DNA of 64,000 bases from Sutcliffiella horikoshii (GCF_020524325.1 NZ_JAIVKY010000007.1:124001-188000); one strand, 5' to 3'; counted from the stretch's first letter, positions 1 to 8,987 are shown. A program made the numbers and translations. The notes: generated by a model not told the origin, from the sequence alone.

Positions 1-415
1 CCAAGTTGTAAAATCCGCCGGCATCCAGATGGTCTTGGATTTCGCCCATTTGTTCCAACAGCTCTTCCAATTCTTCTGGAGTAGCCGTTCCCATTTTATC
101 GGTAATGGCATTCAGTTCTTTTTCTTTTTCATATAAGGGCAAGAATGCATCGCGCAGGATGTCTCTGATCGTTCTTCCAGGCGTCAGCACTGTATGCTGG
201 TCCAAGTATCCGTAATGCACACCTGGTGTCCACTCAACGCGCCCTGTGTCGTACACGATCTCCCCAGTAATAATATTCATTAACGTCGATTTACCGACTC
301 CATTTGCCCCTACAAGGCCAACATGCTCGCCTGCCAATAGGCGAAGGGAAACATCTTTAAATAACGTGCGGTCGCCAAAGCTATGGCTTAAACCATCTAT
401 GCTCAATAAACTCAT
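1..415 (-). CDS. ABC-F family ATPase, N-terminal part (cut by window edge)
   Basis: N-terminal 138 residues of an ABC-F protein, the soluble duplicated-ATPase family that acts on ribosomes in translation rescue or antibiotic protection. The visible part contains the Walker A motif GANGVGKST near residue 36 and the Q-loop stretch GYLDQHTVL. The signature motif, Walker B and second ATPase domain lie outside the window. The start is the ATG at 415, which has AGGATGG eight bases upstream; an in-frame ATG at 427 lacks such a site. From memory the sequence most resembles B. subtilis YfmM, but the fragment does not settle the subgroup. Confidence 0.85.
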   Translation of the reverse strand, partial: MSLLSIDGLSHSFGDRTLFKDVSLRLLAGEHVGLVGANGVGKSTLMNIITGEIVYDTGRVEWTPGVHYGYLDQHTVLTPGRTIRDILRDAFLPLYEKEKELNAITDKMGTATPEELEELLEQMGEIQDHLDAGGFYNL

Positions 416-591
416 GTTTGTATCCATCCTATCTAAAAAAATATCTACTTTTCATCATACTAAAATTTTCTAGGAATGGCTATGTGGGAAATGAAAGAAG
501 TTTCTTCCTCCTTGCCTAGAATATCTATACTAAATTCTACCAATCTACTATAAAATAAAAAGTAGATAAAAAGGAATGGTGGGGGAACCTG
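416..591. other. Divergent intergenic region
   Basis: AT-rich gap between the leftward ABC-F gene and the rightward protease gene. It must hold both promoters. TATACTAAAT and CTATAAAATA are possible -10 regions, but I could not fix a convincing -35 for either. Confidence 0.3.
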
Positions 592-1623
592 ATGAAGAGA
601 CGGGCACCGTGGATTGTTTTAGTAGTTTTGTTAATGATTATAGGGAGCGGATTTATACCGACTGGGTATGATGTATTATTTGCAGGGAACCCGTTTAATC
701 TGGACGAATTTGTTCAGTATGAGGGGGGCTCTGAACTTGACGGTGATTTGGGGATGACCTATGTGGCCAGCCTTCAAAACAGTAAATGGCCAATAATGAT
801 ACTTACGCATTTTTCCAAGAAGGGGGTAGAGATTGTCCCATCCGTCACTGGGCAACAAGACTTGGGATTTGAGGAGCTTGACTACCAAAATAAAATAATG
901 ATGGAGCAATCAAAAATCAAGGCGGAATACATAGCACGCGGTCTATTAGGAGAAGAACCCAAGCTTGAGCTGCAAGGATTCTATCCCGTGTATTATTTTC
1001 CAGATTGGAAAAACAAAGATGCGGTGAAAGTAACAGACATTCTGGTAGGCATTGACGGAGAAAAGCTGGAATCATATGAACAATTAGATCAACTAATTGT
1101 AGAAAAAGAACCGGGAGAAATGCTCACGTTGTCGTTGGTACGAGAAGGTAAGGAAATAGAGGTCGATGTTACGACATATCCGTACAAGGATTACTACGGG
1201 AACACCTTGCTTGGAGTATTTTTCGAGGAAGTATTTGAGACATCAAAGGACGAAAACATTGAGTGGCAGAACATAGAGAACTTGGGAGGGCCAAGTGCCG
1301 GGCTCATGATTACGCTCACTCTTCTAGATAAAATGATGGAAGAATCTCTGCTCAAAGGAAATGCGGTAGCAGGTACGGGAACCATCACGATTGACGGGGA
1401 GGTGGGTCCAATCGGAGGCGTGAAACAAAAGGTGATTGGAGCTGCTAATGCAGGCTTTGATTACTTCATCGTTCCATTGGATGGCGAGTGGGACAAAAAT
1501 GAATCCATTGCGAGAAAGACCATAAGCGAAGAAGGTTTAGATATTGAACTTATACCGGTAGGGACGATAGAGGACGCTGTGGATGCGTTGGAGAAGCTTC
1601 CGGAGAAGAAGGGAAGAGAATAG
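592..1623 (+). CDS. Membrane-anchored Lon-type (S16) PDZ protease, YlbL-like
   Basis: 343 residues. One N-terminal membrane segment (about residues 7-25) anchors an extracytoplasmic PDZ-like region (about 120-200) and a C-terminal Lon proteolytic domain. The catalytic dyad is visible: Ser235 in GGPSAG and Lys278 in GPIGGVKQK. They are 43 residues apart, the same spacing as in E. coli Lon. Length and domain order match B. subtilis YlbL, a membrane protease linked to DNA-damage checkpoint recovery. The context here is not the ylbL locus, so this may be a paralogue. The start has GGTGGGGG upstream. A small membrane-protein gene follows after 10 bp, probably in the same operon. Confidence 0.85.
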   Translation: MKRRAPWIVLVVLLMIIGSGFIPTGYDVLFAGNPFNLDEFVQYEGGSELDGDLGMTYVASLQNSKWPIMILTHFSKKGVEIVPSVTGQQDLGFEELDYQNKIMMEQSKIKAEYIARGLLGEEPKLELQGFYPVYYFPDWKNKDAVKVTDILVGIDGEKLESYEQLDQLIVEKEPGEMLTLSLVREGKEIEVDVTTYPYKDYYGNTLLGVFFEEVFETSKDENIEWQNIENLGGPSAGLMITLTLLDKMMEESLLKGNAVAGTGTITIDGEVGPIGGVKQKVIGAANAGFDYFIVPLDGEWDKNESIARKTISEEGLDIELIPVGTIEDAVDALEKLPEKKGRE

Positions 1624-1633
1624 AGGGAGATAC

Positions 1634-2005
1634 ATGCTTATCGTTCAAATTGGAGTGATTTTATGGATTGCATTATTAGGCTGTATATATGCAAGAAGAG
1701 AATACAAAAACCTTACAAAAGAGGGAAAAGAGCAGTTGAAAAAGGAACTGAAAAATCCTATTTTGGTCTTCCACATACTACCTAACATCGGATATATCTT
1801 CTTTTTTATAGGGTTGGTACTTAATATCAGCACATTAAAATATATCGCCTTTTTGTTAATGGGTTTAGGGTGGATAATTGATGGAGCTGAGATATGGGAA
1901 GCGGATAGTAAAAGGGGTCTAATTGTTGTATTACTCGGTTCAATAACACTTTTAATCACAACATTTTTAGCCTTAAAATTCCTTTTTGAGTTTCCTCTTT
2001 TTTAG
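1634..2005 (+). CDS. Small membrane protein of unknown function
   Basis: 123 residues with about four hydrophobic segments (residues 2-18, 45-65, 67-85 and 96-117) and a short basic/acidic stretch after the first. I do not recognise the family. The reading frame stays open further upstream, but the ATG at 1634 has AGAGGGAGAT immediately before it and lies 10 bp after the protease stop. It is therefore the likely start and suggests co-expression with the protease. A role as partner or substrate of the protease is conjecture. Confidence 0.6.
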   Translation: MLIVQIGVILWIALLGCIYARREYKNLTKEGKEQLKKELKNPILVFHILPNIGYIFFFIGLVLNISTLKYIAFLLMGLGWIIDGAEIWEADSKRGLIVVLLGSITLLITTFLALKFLFEFPLF

Positions 2006-2081
2006 CTTAGTCTTCTCTTTTTGACTCCCCTCACACAATATGTAAAGATTAGAAGACAAGAAGCTTGAAAGGATTGTTACT

Positions 2082-4271
2082 ATGCCAAAAACTGTCGTCC
2101 TTGCAGAGAAACCCTCTGTAGGTAGAGATATAGCAAGAGTATTGAAATGTACGAAAAAAGGAAATGGATTTTTTGAAGGGGACAAGTACATCGTAACGTG
2201 GGCGCTTGGTCACCTCGTCACCCTTGCAGATCCAGAAGCCTACGACGCAAAATTTAAAGCGTGGAAGCTGGAAGATTTGCCGATGCTTCCGAACGAAACG
2301 AAGCTTGTCGTCATCAAGAATACGAGCAAACAGTATAGCGCGGTAAAAGCTCAGCTCACCCGCAAGGATGTAAAGGATATTGTCATCGCTACTGATGCAG
2401 GTCGTGAGGGAGAGCTTGTTGCCAGATGGATTTTGGAGAAAGCCCGCATTCAAAAACCAGTAAAGCGACTTTGGATTTCCTCTGTCACAGACCGCGCTAT
2501 AAAAGAGGGCTTTGCAAAGCTTCGTGATGGAAAAGAATACGAAAACCTCTATTACTCTGCCGTTGCCCGCGCCGAAGCGGATTGGGTAGTGGGGATGAAC
2601 GCGACTCGCGCGCTTACCACTAAGCACAATGCCCAGCTGTCATGCGGAAGAGTCCAGACTCCTACCCTTGCCATGATTGCCAAACGGGAAGAAGAAATCA
2701 GAAGCTTTGTTCCAAAAGAATACTACGGAATGAAAGCCATCACAGAAAAAGGATTCCAGCTGGTGTGGCAGGACGCTAAAACGAAAGAACGAAGAAACTT
2801 CAACAAAACTGCAATGGAAAGCTTGCACAGCAAGGTAAAGAACCAGGATGCAAAGATAACCGACATAAATAAAACAGAGAAGAAAAGCTATGCTCCTGCA
2901 CTTTACGACCTGACCGAATTACAGCGCGATGCCAACCGCATTTTTGGCTATTCTGCAAAAGAGACGTTATCAATCTTGCAGCGCCTATACGAACAACACA
3001 AAATCGTTACGTATCCAAGAACGGATTCCAGATACATTTCCACTGATATGGTGGATACATTAAAAGAGCGTGTGGAAGCGATTCGTGCACACTCTTACAA
3101 GCCAATTGCTTCTAAGCTGCTAACGAAACCGATCAAAGCGAACAAGTCGTTTGTGAATAATGAAAAAGTGACGGATCACCATGCGATCATACCGACAGAG
3201 GAAGCGGTCTTGTTAAGCAAGCTTTCCGACAAGGAGTACAAAATTTACGACCTGATTGTGAAACGTTTCTTGGCCGTTCTTTTACCGCCTTTCCTATATG
3301 AACAGACAAATATCACTGCTGCAATTGGAACAGAACAGTTTGTGGCAAAAGGGAAAACGGTCATCTCCCAAGGCTGGAAGGAAGTTTTCAGTTCCATGGA
3401 GGAACAGGAGGATGGAAGTGACAGTCTTACAGATCAGCTGTTGCCAAGCTTAAATAAAGGCGACGTTTTGCCGGTCAAAAAAGTTGAACTGACATCTGGT
3501 AAAACAAAACCACCTGAACCTTTTAACGAAGGTACATTGCTTTCTGCGATGGAGAACCCTGCAAAGTACATGGAACAAACGGATCAGAAGCTTGTGAAAA
3601 CACTGGGTGAAACAGGCGGGATTGGCACGGTTGCCACAAGAGCGGATATTATTGAGAAGCTTTTCAACAGTTTTCTGATGGAAAAGCGCGGTAAAGGGCT
3701 GCATATTACCTCTAAAGGGAAACAGTTGCTGAACCTTGCTCCAGAGGATTTAAAGTCCCCAGCCTTGACCGGTGAATGGGAGCAAAAGCTTGGCATGATT
3801 GCAAAAGGACAGCTGAAAAAAGCAGCCTTCATCAATGAAATGAAAGCTTATGCGAAACAGATTGTTCATGAAATAAAAAATACCGATCAAAAGTTCAAGC
3901 ATGACAATATCACAGGTAAACGTTGCCCGGACTGCGACAAGCCGATGCTTGAAGTGAACGGAAAAAAAGGCAAGATGCTCGTTTGTCAAGACAGAGAATG
4001 CGGTCATCGTAAAAATGTCTCTAAAGTGACCAATGCGCGTTGCCCGAAATGCCGTAAGAAGCTGGAGTTGCGCGGAGAAGGAGAAGGGCAAATGTTCGCT
4101 TGCGTTTGCGGACACCGCGAGAAATTAAGCACCTTCCAGGAACGCCGCAAGAACAACTCTAACCAGAAAGCATCCAAGCGCGATGTGAATCAGTATTTGA
4201 AAAAGCAGAATAATGATGAACCGGTGAATACCGCACTTGCGGATGCATTGGCGAAATTGAAGTTGAAATAA
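2082..4271 (+). CDS. topB: DNA topoisomerase III
   Basis: 729-residue type IA topoisomerase that relaxes and decatenates DNA through a 5'-phosphotyrosine intermediate. The N-terminal TOPRIM domain begins KTVVLAEKPSVGRDIARV and carries DAGREGE. The active-site tyrosine is Tyr311 in TYPRTDSRYI. After about residue 610 there are two cysteine clusters (CPDC...CGHR and CPKC...CGHR), consistent with C-terminal zinc ribbons. Length matches Bacillus TopB (about 727). GAAAGGA precedes the ATG, and a strong terminator follows directly. Stand-alone gene. Confidence 0.97.
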   Translation: MPKTVVLAEKPSVGRDIARVLKCTKKGNGFFEGDKYIVTWALGHLVTLADPEAYDAKFKAWKLEDLPMLPNETKLVVIKNTSKQYSAVKAQLTRKDVKDIVIATDAGREGELVARWILEKARIQKPVKRLWISSVTDRAIKEGFAKLRDGKEYENLYYSAVARAEADWVVGMNATRALTTKHNAQLSCGRVQTPTLAMIAKREEEIRSFVPKEYYGMKAITEKGFQLVWQDAKTKERRNFNKTAMESLHSKVKNQDAKITDINKTEKKSYAPALYDLTELQRDANRIFGYSAKETLSILQRLYEQHKIVTYPRTDSRYISTDMVDTLKERVEAIRAHSYKPIASKLLTKPIKANKSFVNNEKVTDHHAIIPTEEAVLLSKLSDKEYKIYDLIVKRFLAVLLPPFLYEQTNITAAIGTEQFVAKGKTVISQGWKEVFSSMEEQEDGSDSLTDQLLPSLNKGDVLPVKKVELTSGKTKPPEPFNEGTLLSAMENPAKYMEQTDQKLVKTLGETGGIGTVATRADIIEKLFNSFLMEKRGKGLHITSKGKQLLNLAPEDLKSPALTGEWEQKLGMIAKGQLKKAAFINEMKAYAKQIVHEIKNTDQKFKHDNITGKRCPDCDKPMLEVNGKKGKMLVCQDRECGHRKNVSKVTNARCPKCRKKLELRGEGEGQMFACVCGHREKLSTFQERRKNNSNQKASKRDVNQYLKKQNNDEPVNTALADALAKLKLK

Positions 4272-4279
4272 TGGTTAAG

Positions 4280-4312
4280 GCCGCACTCTCTGGATGGGAG
4301 TGCGGCTCTTTT
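4280..4312 (+). terminator. Rho-independent terminator of topB
   Basis: Perfect 9-bp stem GCCGCACTC / GAGTGCGGC with a 9-nt loop, followed by TCTTTTTC. Confidence 0.9.
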
Positions 4313-4330
4313 TCAAGTTTAAAGCAGGAT

Positions 4331-4440
4331 ATCGAGAAAAACCGGAATATATCAAGAAAAATTTCAGGATATCAAGAAATCTAAAAATATATCAAGAAAT
4401 TTCAAGTTTTATCGAGAAAAATTGAGTTATATCAAGAAAT
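4331..4440 (+). repeat. 20-bp-period direct-repeat array (ATCAAGAAA type)
   Basis: Six copies of ATC(A/G)AGAAA begin at 4331, 4351, 4371, 4391, 4411 and 4431, exactly 20 bp apart, with non-conserved sequence between them. The units are asymmetric direct repeats. A similar array in the reverse orientation lies at 35516-35641, and an array of different sequence but similar period lies at 19790-19917. Confidence 0.85.
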
Positions 4441-4551
4441 GGCACCTCTCGCGCCTTCGCCAGGCTAGGCTTTCACCCATACAACCCCTGCCGCATAGGC
4501 TAAATGGAATTGCAATTGTAAGATAACCTACCATTGAAAGGGTGTTAGATC

Positions 4552-5649
4552 TTGGCAGGGAAAATTTTAAACTATTATGCTGGTGGAAATACAGCGCGTG
4601 GATTTTATAGTCTTTATGAATCGAACATAGAAGGATTGGACCGCATCTTTATTTTAAAAGGCGGGCCAGGGACAGGGAAATCATCGCTAATCAAAAAGAT
4701 CGGGAAAGTCTGGAACGAAAAAGGGTATGACATTGAACTGCTTCATTGTTCATCTGACACAAGCTCGGTGGACGGGGTGGTCATCCGTGCGCTTGGCATT
4801 GGAATTGTGGATGGAACGGCGCCGCATGTTATTGAACCGAAAGCACCGGGGGCAGTGGAGGAATACGTGAACTTAGGAGAGGCGTGGGACTCCAAGTTAC
4901 TTGCGGAACAAAAAGCAGAAATACAACAATTAGCGACCAAAAAGAAGGAAGCATTCCAGACTGCTTACCAAACCTTTGCGAGAGCCCTGAAAATACATGA
5001 CGATTGGGAAAGATACTATATTCATAATATGAATTTTGAAGCGGCAAATAAGCTGACACAGGACCTTGTGGAGCAATTGTTCCAAGGTAAGACTTTAGAT
5101 AAAAAAGCGGATGTCAGACATCGTTTCCTTGGTGCAGCGACTCCTGCAGGAGCAAAAGATTTCGTTCCAAACCTGACAGAAGGGCTCACAAATCGTTATT
5201 TTATAAAAGGCCGTCCTGGATCAGGGAAATCCACCATGCTGAAAAAGCTCGCTAAAGCTTCTGAAGAAAAAGGATTTGACGTAGAAGTATATCATTGCGG
5301 ATTTGATCCATATAGTCTTGATATGATTATTTGCAGAGAGCTTGGTTTTGCCATTTTTGACAGCACAGCACCACATGAATATTTCCCAGAACGCGAAGGA
5401 GATTCCATCGTGGATATGTACGATATTACGATTCGCACCGGGACAGATGAACGGTATGAAAGAGAAATTGCTCTTGTAAAAGACCGCTATACAGAAGCGA
5501 TGCAGGAGGCCATTGGGAAATTGGCAGAAGCAAAAAGCTGGCACGGCAGCCTAGAAGAGATCTATGTGAAGGCAATGGATTACAAGGTAGTGGATGAGTG
5601 GACAAAGAAAATCCAAGCAGAAATTGAAGCCATTGCTGCTACGAAATAA
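4552..5649 (+). CDS. Tandem P-loop ATPase, PRK06851-type
   Basis: 365 residues made of two homologous nucleotide-binding halves. The first Walker A is GGPGTGKSS near residue 38; the second is GRPGSGKST near residue 222. Each half then has a matching stretch (LLHCSSDTSSVDGVVI and VYHCGFDPYSLDMII) and a TAPH motif (DGTAPH, DSTAPH). The start is TTG at 4552, with AAAGGGTG at the right distance and no better ATG. It resembles a conserved Firmicutes ATPase family without an assigned role. No predicted membrane segment. Stand-alone, ended by a bidirectional terminator. Confidence 0.75.
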   Translation: MAGKILNYYAGGNTARGFYSLYESNIEGLDRIFILKGGPGTGKSSLIKKIGKVWNEKGYDIELLHCSSDTSSVDGVVIRALGIGIVDGTAPHVIEPKAPGAVEEYVNLGEAWDSKLLAEQKAEIQQLATKKKEAFQTAYQTFARALKIHDDWERYYIHNMNFEAANKLTQDLVEQLFQGKTLDKKADVRHRFLGAATPAGAKDFVPNLTEGLTNRYFIKGRPGSGKSTMLKKLAKASEEKGFDVEVYHCGFDPYSLDMIICRELGFAIFDSTAPHEYFPEREGDSIVDMYDITIRTGTDERYEREIALVKDRYTEAMQEAIGKLAEAKSWHGSLEEIYVKAMDYKVVDEWTKKIQAEIEAIAATK

Positions 5650-5658
5650 TCACACAAA

Positions 5659-5695
5659 AAAGGTGAACAGCACCTAAATGCCGTTCACCTTTTTA
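5659..5695. terminator. Bidirectional terminator
   Basis: Stem AAGGTGAAC / GTTCACCTT flanked by A-run and T-run. It lies between the convergent ATPase and phosphodiesterase-fold genes and can serve both strands. Confidence 0.9.
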
Positions 5696-5725
5696 CATTT
5701 TCCCAGGAAATACGTCAAAACTCGA

Positions 5726-6520
5726 CTATATTTCCACAGTTACTTCTACTCCATAATGGTCTGAGACAACTTCTCTATTTTGCCCGTTAAAGACCACTTT
5801 AGAAGAAGTCGCCGAAACAGGGGAGCTTGCTAGGATCAAATCAATCCGCAAATCCTGTTTGTTTTCATCCCAACCAGCAATCTTTCCTTCCACCGTCACT
5901 CCTGAATCCTTTTCAGAAGCCAGTAAATACGTATCGTGCAGCCTTGCTGTAGAAGTCAGATATTCATAACCTTCTCCTTTAATATGGGCGCTATTATTAA
6001 AATCCCCCATTAGGAAGTAAGGGTCTTTGCCCTGTACCTTTTCAAGAAGCTGTTCCATCTGATACTTTGCAGGTTCCTCTTCATCACTCCACCAACCTAG
6101 GTGACATGTATAAAAGGACATCTCCTCACCATGCACTTCAGCGGTCACACCGACAATTTTTCGTGTTTTCCAAAAGTCAGTGTCCGTACTTTTAGAAACA
6201 AAGAAGGAATGTGTCTTTTTGATAGGATGGCGAGTCAAGATGGCAAGGCCTTCCTCGTACGTATCATATCCCATATGGGCGAAGTCCCAGACCAACTCGT
6301 AGTCTGACACTCCAAGCTTCTCAAGCTCTTGCTGTAAAACAAGGCCGAAGTTGTTTTGCTTAACGTTCCCTTTGACTACTTCGGCATCGATGCTTTGACT
6401 AACCTCTTGAAGAGCGATGACATCGTATGCTTGTTCCTTAATGGCTCTCGCGATATGCTGTATCTTTTCCATTTGGTTCTCTTCCTGCCAAGAGTGGCAG
6501 TTAAGGGTTAGTAGATTCAT
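5726..6520 (-). CDS. Endonuclease/exonuclease/phosphatase (EEP) fold protein
   Basis: 264 residues with the EEP (DNase I/sphingomyelinase-like) metal-dependent phosphodiesterase fold. Visible motifs in order: N-terminal LLTLNCHSW, the metal-binding glutamate in IALQEV, GDFNN, and C-terminal SDHYGVEV. No signal peptide, so probably cytoplasmic. It starts 6 bp after the PTS permease gene stops, with GGGAG inside the end of that gene, so the two are almost certainly co-transcribed. The pairing suggests action on a phosphorylated sugar or phosphodiester rather than DNA; this is inference. Confidence 0.8.
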   Translation of the reverse strand: MNLLTLNCHSWQEENQMEKIQHIARAIKEQAYDVIALQEVSQSIDAEVVKGNVKQNNFGLVLQQELEKLGVSDYELVWDFAHMGYDTYEEGLAILTRHPIKKTHSFFVSKSTDTDFWKTRKIVGVTAEVHGEEMSFYTCHLGWWSDEEEPAKYQMEQLLEKVQGKDPYFLMGDFNNSAHIKGEGYEYLTSTARLHDTYLLASEKDSGVTVEGKIAGWDENKQDLRIDLILASSPVSATSSKVVFNGQNREVVSDHYGVEVTVEI

Positions 6521-6526
6521 CGTTTA

Positions 6527-8170
6527 TTACGCTCCCAACAAGTCTTGAATATCAGATTTGATTACATCTGCTTTTGGTCCGTAGATTGCCTGTACACCGC
6601 GGTCTTTCACGATTAGTCCAAGCGCACCTTTTTCTTTCCAAGCAGCTTCATTTGCAACTTTTTCTCTATCTTTTACTGTAACACGCAGACGAGTCATACA
6701 TGCATCCACGTCTTCGATATTTTGTGCTCCACCAAGTAAGTCGATGATTGCAGGTGCCAAAGAATCTGCTTGTACACTTGCAGCTGCACCGTTACCAGCG
6801 CCTTCTTCTTGCTCGATATAGTTTCCGTTACGACCCGGAGTAGGGAAGTTGAATTTCTTGATCATGAAGTTCGCTACCGCAAAGTTCAATCCGAAGAATA
6901 CTAAACATGCAATCACAAAGTTCACTAGATCTAACCATAAACCAGCTTTTACAATCATCGGTGTACGAGTCAATAACTCAATTACCCCAAATGCATGAAC
7001 ACGGATATCAATAATATCAACAATGGCGAAAGCAAGTCCTGTCATAATCGCATAGATTACATATAACACAGGAGCAGCAAACATAAACATGAATTCGATT
7101 GGCTCTGTAACACCAGTTAAGAATACTGCAAGTCCAGCAGAGAAGAACATAGACTTATACTTTTTACGCTTATCCTTGTCCACATTGCGATACATTGCAT
7201 AAGCAATACCAATTAGTGCCGCACAAGAAAGAATCATTTGTCCTACTTTAAAACGGGCAGGTACTACTTCACGTAGAAGTGCTTCATAAGACTCAGTGTC
7301 ACCAGCTGCCAAGAAGTTGTTCAAGTCAGCAATCCAAGCTAACCATAATGGATCTTGTCCTGCTACAACGGATCCAGCGCTGCCGCCAGTTAAAATAGTG
7401 TAAGTTCCACCAAGAGACGTGTAGTTCATTGGTACCGTTAACATATGATGCAATCCGAAAGGCAATAATAGACGCTCTAACGCACCGAAAATGAATGGTG
7501 CAACGATTGGCGCACTGTCTCTAGAAGAAGCTATCCATACACCGAAATCGTTTAACAATCCTTGAATGAACGGCCAAATAACACTAAGCGCAATACCTGC
7601 GATAACAGAACCACCAATTACAACGAATGGTACAAAACGTTTACCGTTAAAGAATGATAAGGAATCCGGTAATTTACTATAGTTATAAAATTTATTGAAA
7701 AGGTTAGCACCAAGGAAACCGGCAATGATACCAACGAATACTCCCATGTTTAATGCAGGAGCACCCAACACAGTAGTAAAGTAGTCACCTACAACAAGTT
7801 CTTGTCCAAAAAGAGTGGTGAAAGTAGCTTCAGGGTCTGCCACCATAGCGTTGTTAACACCGAAGATTGCACCAGTGATACGGTTAATAAGAACGAATGC
7901 GATCAATGCTGCAAAAGCACCTCCTGCACGCTCTTTCGCCCAAGATCCACCAATGGCAACTGCGAATAATACATGCAAGTTGGTGATGATTCCCCAACCG
8001 ATATCTTCCATTACTCTTGCAATCGTTTGCACAAGAGCGATGTCTCCACCAGTCATGCCGACCAACTTACCAAGAGAAATCATAATACCAGCAGCAGGCA
8101 TAACTGCAACCACTACTAATAAAGCTTTACCGAATTTCTGCCAGAAATCAAAAGACAAAAAGTTCTTCAT
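6527..8170 (-). CDS. PTS permease, glucose/maltose/GlcNAc family, EIICB
   Basis: 547 residues. A membrane EIIC domain (about residues 1-430, around ten hydrophobic segments, with GVTEPIEFMFMFAAP) is followed by a linker and a cytoplasmic EIIB domain (about 465-547). EIIB carries the phosphorylated cysteine in ACMTRLRV. There is no EIIA domain, so phosphate must come from a separate EIIA, such as that encoded at 18134. The start is the ATG at 8170 with GAAGG nine bases upstream; the longer frame to 8224 lacks a site. It forms an operon with the EEP gene. A cre-like site upstream suggests CcpA control. Substrate not determined. Confidence 0.88.
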   Translation of the reverse strand: MKNFLSFDFWQKFGKALLVVVAVMPAAGIMISLGKLVGMTGGDIALVQTIARVMEDIGWGIITNLHVLFAVAIGGSWAKERAGGAFAALIAFVLINRITGAIFGVNNAMVADPEATFTTLFGQELVVGDYFTTVLGAPALNMGVFVGIIAGFLGANLFNKFYNYSKLPDSLSFFNGKRFVPFVVIGGSVIAGIALSVIWPFIQGLLNDFGVWIASSRDSAPIVAPFIFGALERLLLPFGLHHMLTVPMNYTSLGGTYTILTGGSAGSVVAGQDPLWLAWIADLNNFLAAGDTESYEALLREVVPARFKVGQMILSCAALIGIAYAMYRNVDKDKRKKYKSMFFSAGLAVFLTGVTEPIEFMFMFAAPVLYVIYAIMTGLAFAIVDIIDIRVHAFGVIELLTRTPMIVKAGLWLDLVNFVIACLVFFGLNFAVANFMIKKFNFPTPGRNGNYIEQEEGAGNGAAASVQADSLAPAIIDLLGGAQNIEDVDACMTRLRVTVKDREKVANEAAWKEKGALGLIVKDRGVQAIYGPKADVIKSDIQDLLGA

Positions 8171-8250
8171 TTTTAACAGCCTTCTTTCTATAAAAGTTCT
8201 ATTTTTTGTTGAAAACGAATTCATTTTAATGTAAAACTGTGCACGCTTGG

Positions 8251-8264
8251 TGCAACCGTTTGCA
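8251..8264. promoter_or_regulatory. Candidate cre (CcpA) site upstream of the PTS permease
   Basis: TGCAACCGTTTGCA is a near-perfect palindrome and matches the cre consensus TGWAANCGNTNWCA at all but two positions. It lies about 80 bp upstream of the permease start. Confidence 0.5.
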
Positions 8265-8448
8265 TTTTCCTATTGTATGGGATGTTAAGAAACAATGCAA
8301 GTAGAAAATATTATTTTAATAAATTTTTAACAAACAAAAAAGAGATGTAAGAATAAATAGAAGAATGCAACTTTAGGTGGAGGTATATACAGGTTATGTA
8401 AAAACGAGTACACTGTTTTCGTAATGTTTGAAGAAAAGGAGACTTAAT

Positions 8449-8943
8449 ATGAAAAAGTGGATTTTCTCTATGGTACTTGTTTTAGTGGTTGTGCTATCTG
8501 CATGCACAGAAGAAGCGAACAATGTGAACACTTCTGATTCCAAACAGGTTCCTGCTGACCAGAGTGGGGAGACGGTAACCGTCCTTATGAATATACAGAT
8601 GGAAATGATTCAAACCATCCGCAAGCACCTTGAACCTGTCACATCTTATGAAATGTCAGAAGGCGCAGGAGATCTTGAGGCAGCGGTAGAAGCTAGCAAT
8701 CGTATTGCTAACGAACTTCGTGGGATTGAGATCCCGGAGAACTTGGATTCTAGCCTTCAGGCTGACATAAAAGATTCCATCGAATTATTGGCTTTATATT
8801 TTGAAGAACGTGCGGCAGCAATGTCTGAGGGTTCGAATGGTGAAGAAGTGGCAACTGCTTTGGAGAACTTTCATCAGAAAATAGGAGAGACGTTTGAAGC
8901 AGAAGGTCTGCATGCTCCTAATTTTGAAAAGGATGTACAATAA
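8449..8943 (+). CDS. Small lipoprotein of unknown function
   Basis: 164 residues. A type II signal peptide ends in the lipobox LSAC, with the modified cysteine at residue 19, so the protein should be anchored to the outer face of the membrane. The mature part is acidic and predicted helical. I see no catalytic motif and do not recognise the family. The start is the ATG at 8449 behind AAGGAGA; an in-frame ATG 21 bp upstream lacks a ribosome-binding site. A terminator follows. Confidence 0.75.
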   Translation: MKKWIFSMVLVLVVVLSACTEEANNVNTSDSKQVPADQSGETVTVLMNIQMEMIQTIRKHLEPVTSYEMSEGAGDLEAAVEASNRIANELRGIEIPENLDSSLQADIKDSIELLALYFEERAAAMSEGSNGEEVATALENFHQKIGETFEAEGLHAPNFEKDVQ

Positions 8944-8956
8944 TAGATTTAAGTAG

Positions 8957-8987
8957 ACGCCTTCCTGGTTTTGGGGGGCGTTTTTTC
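8957..8987 (+). terminator. Terminator of the lipoprotein gene
   Basis: Short stem ACGCC / GGCGT followed by a run of six T. Confidence 0.7.

Noticed and set aside
246-473. 75-residue plus-strand frame at the left edge
   Set aside because: Antisense to the ABC-F gene Walker A region; no ribosome-binding site.
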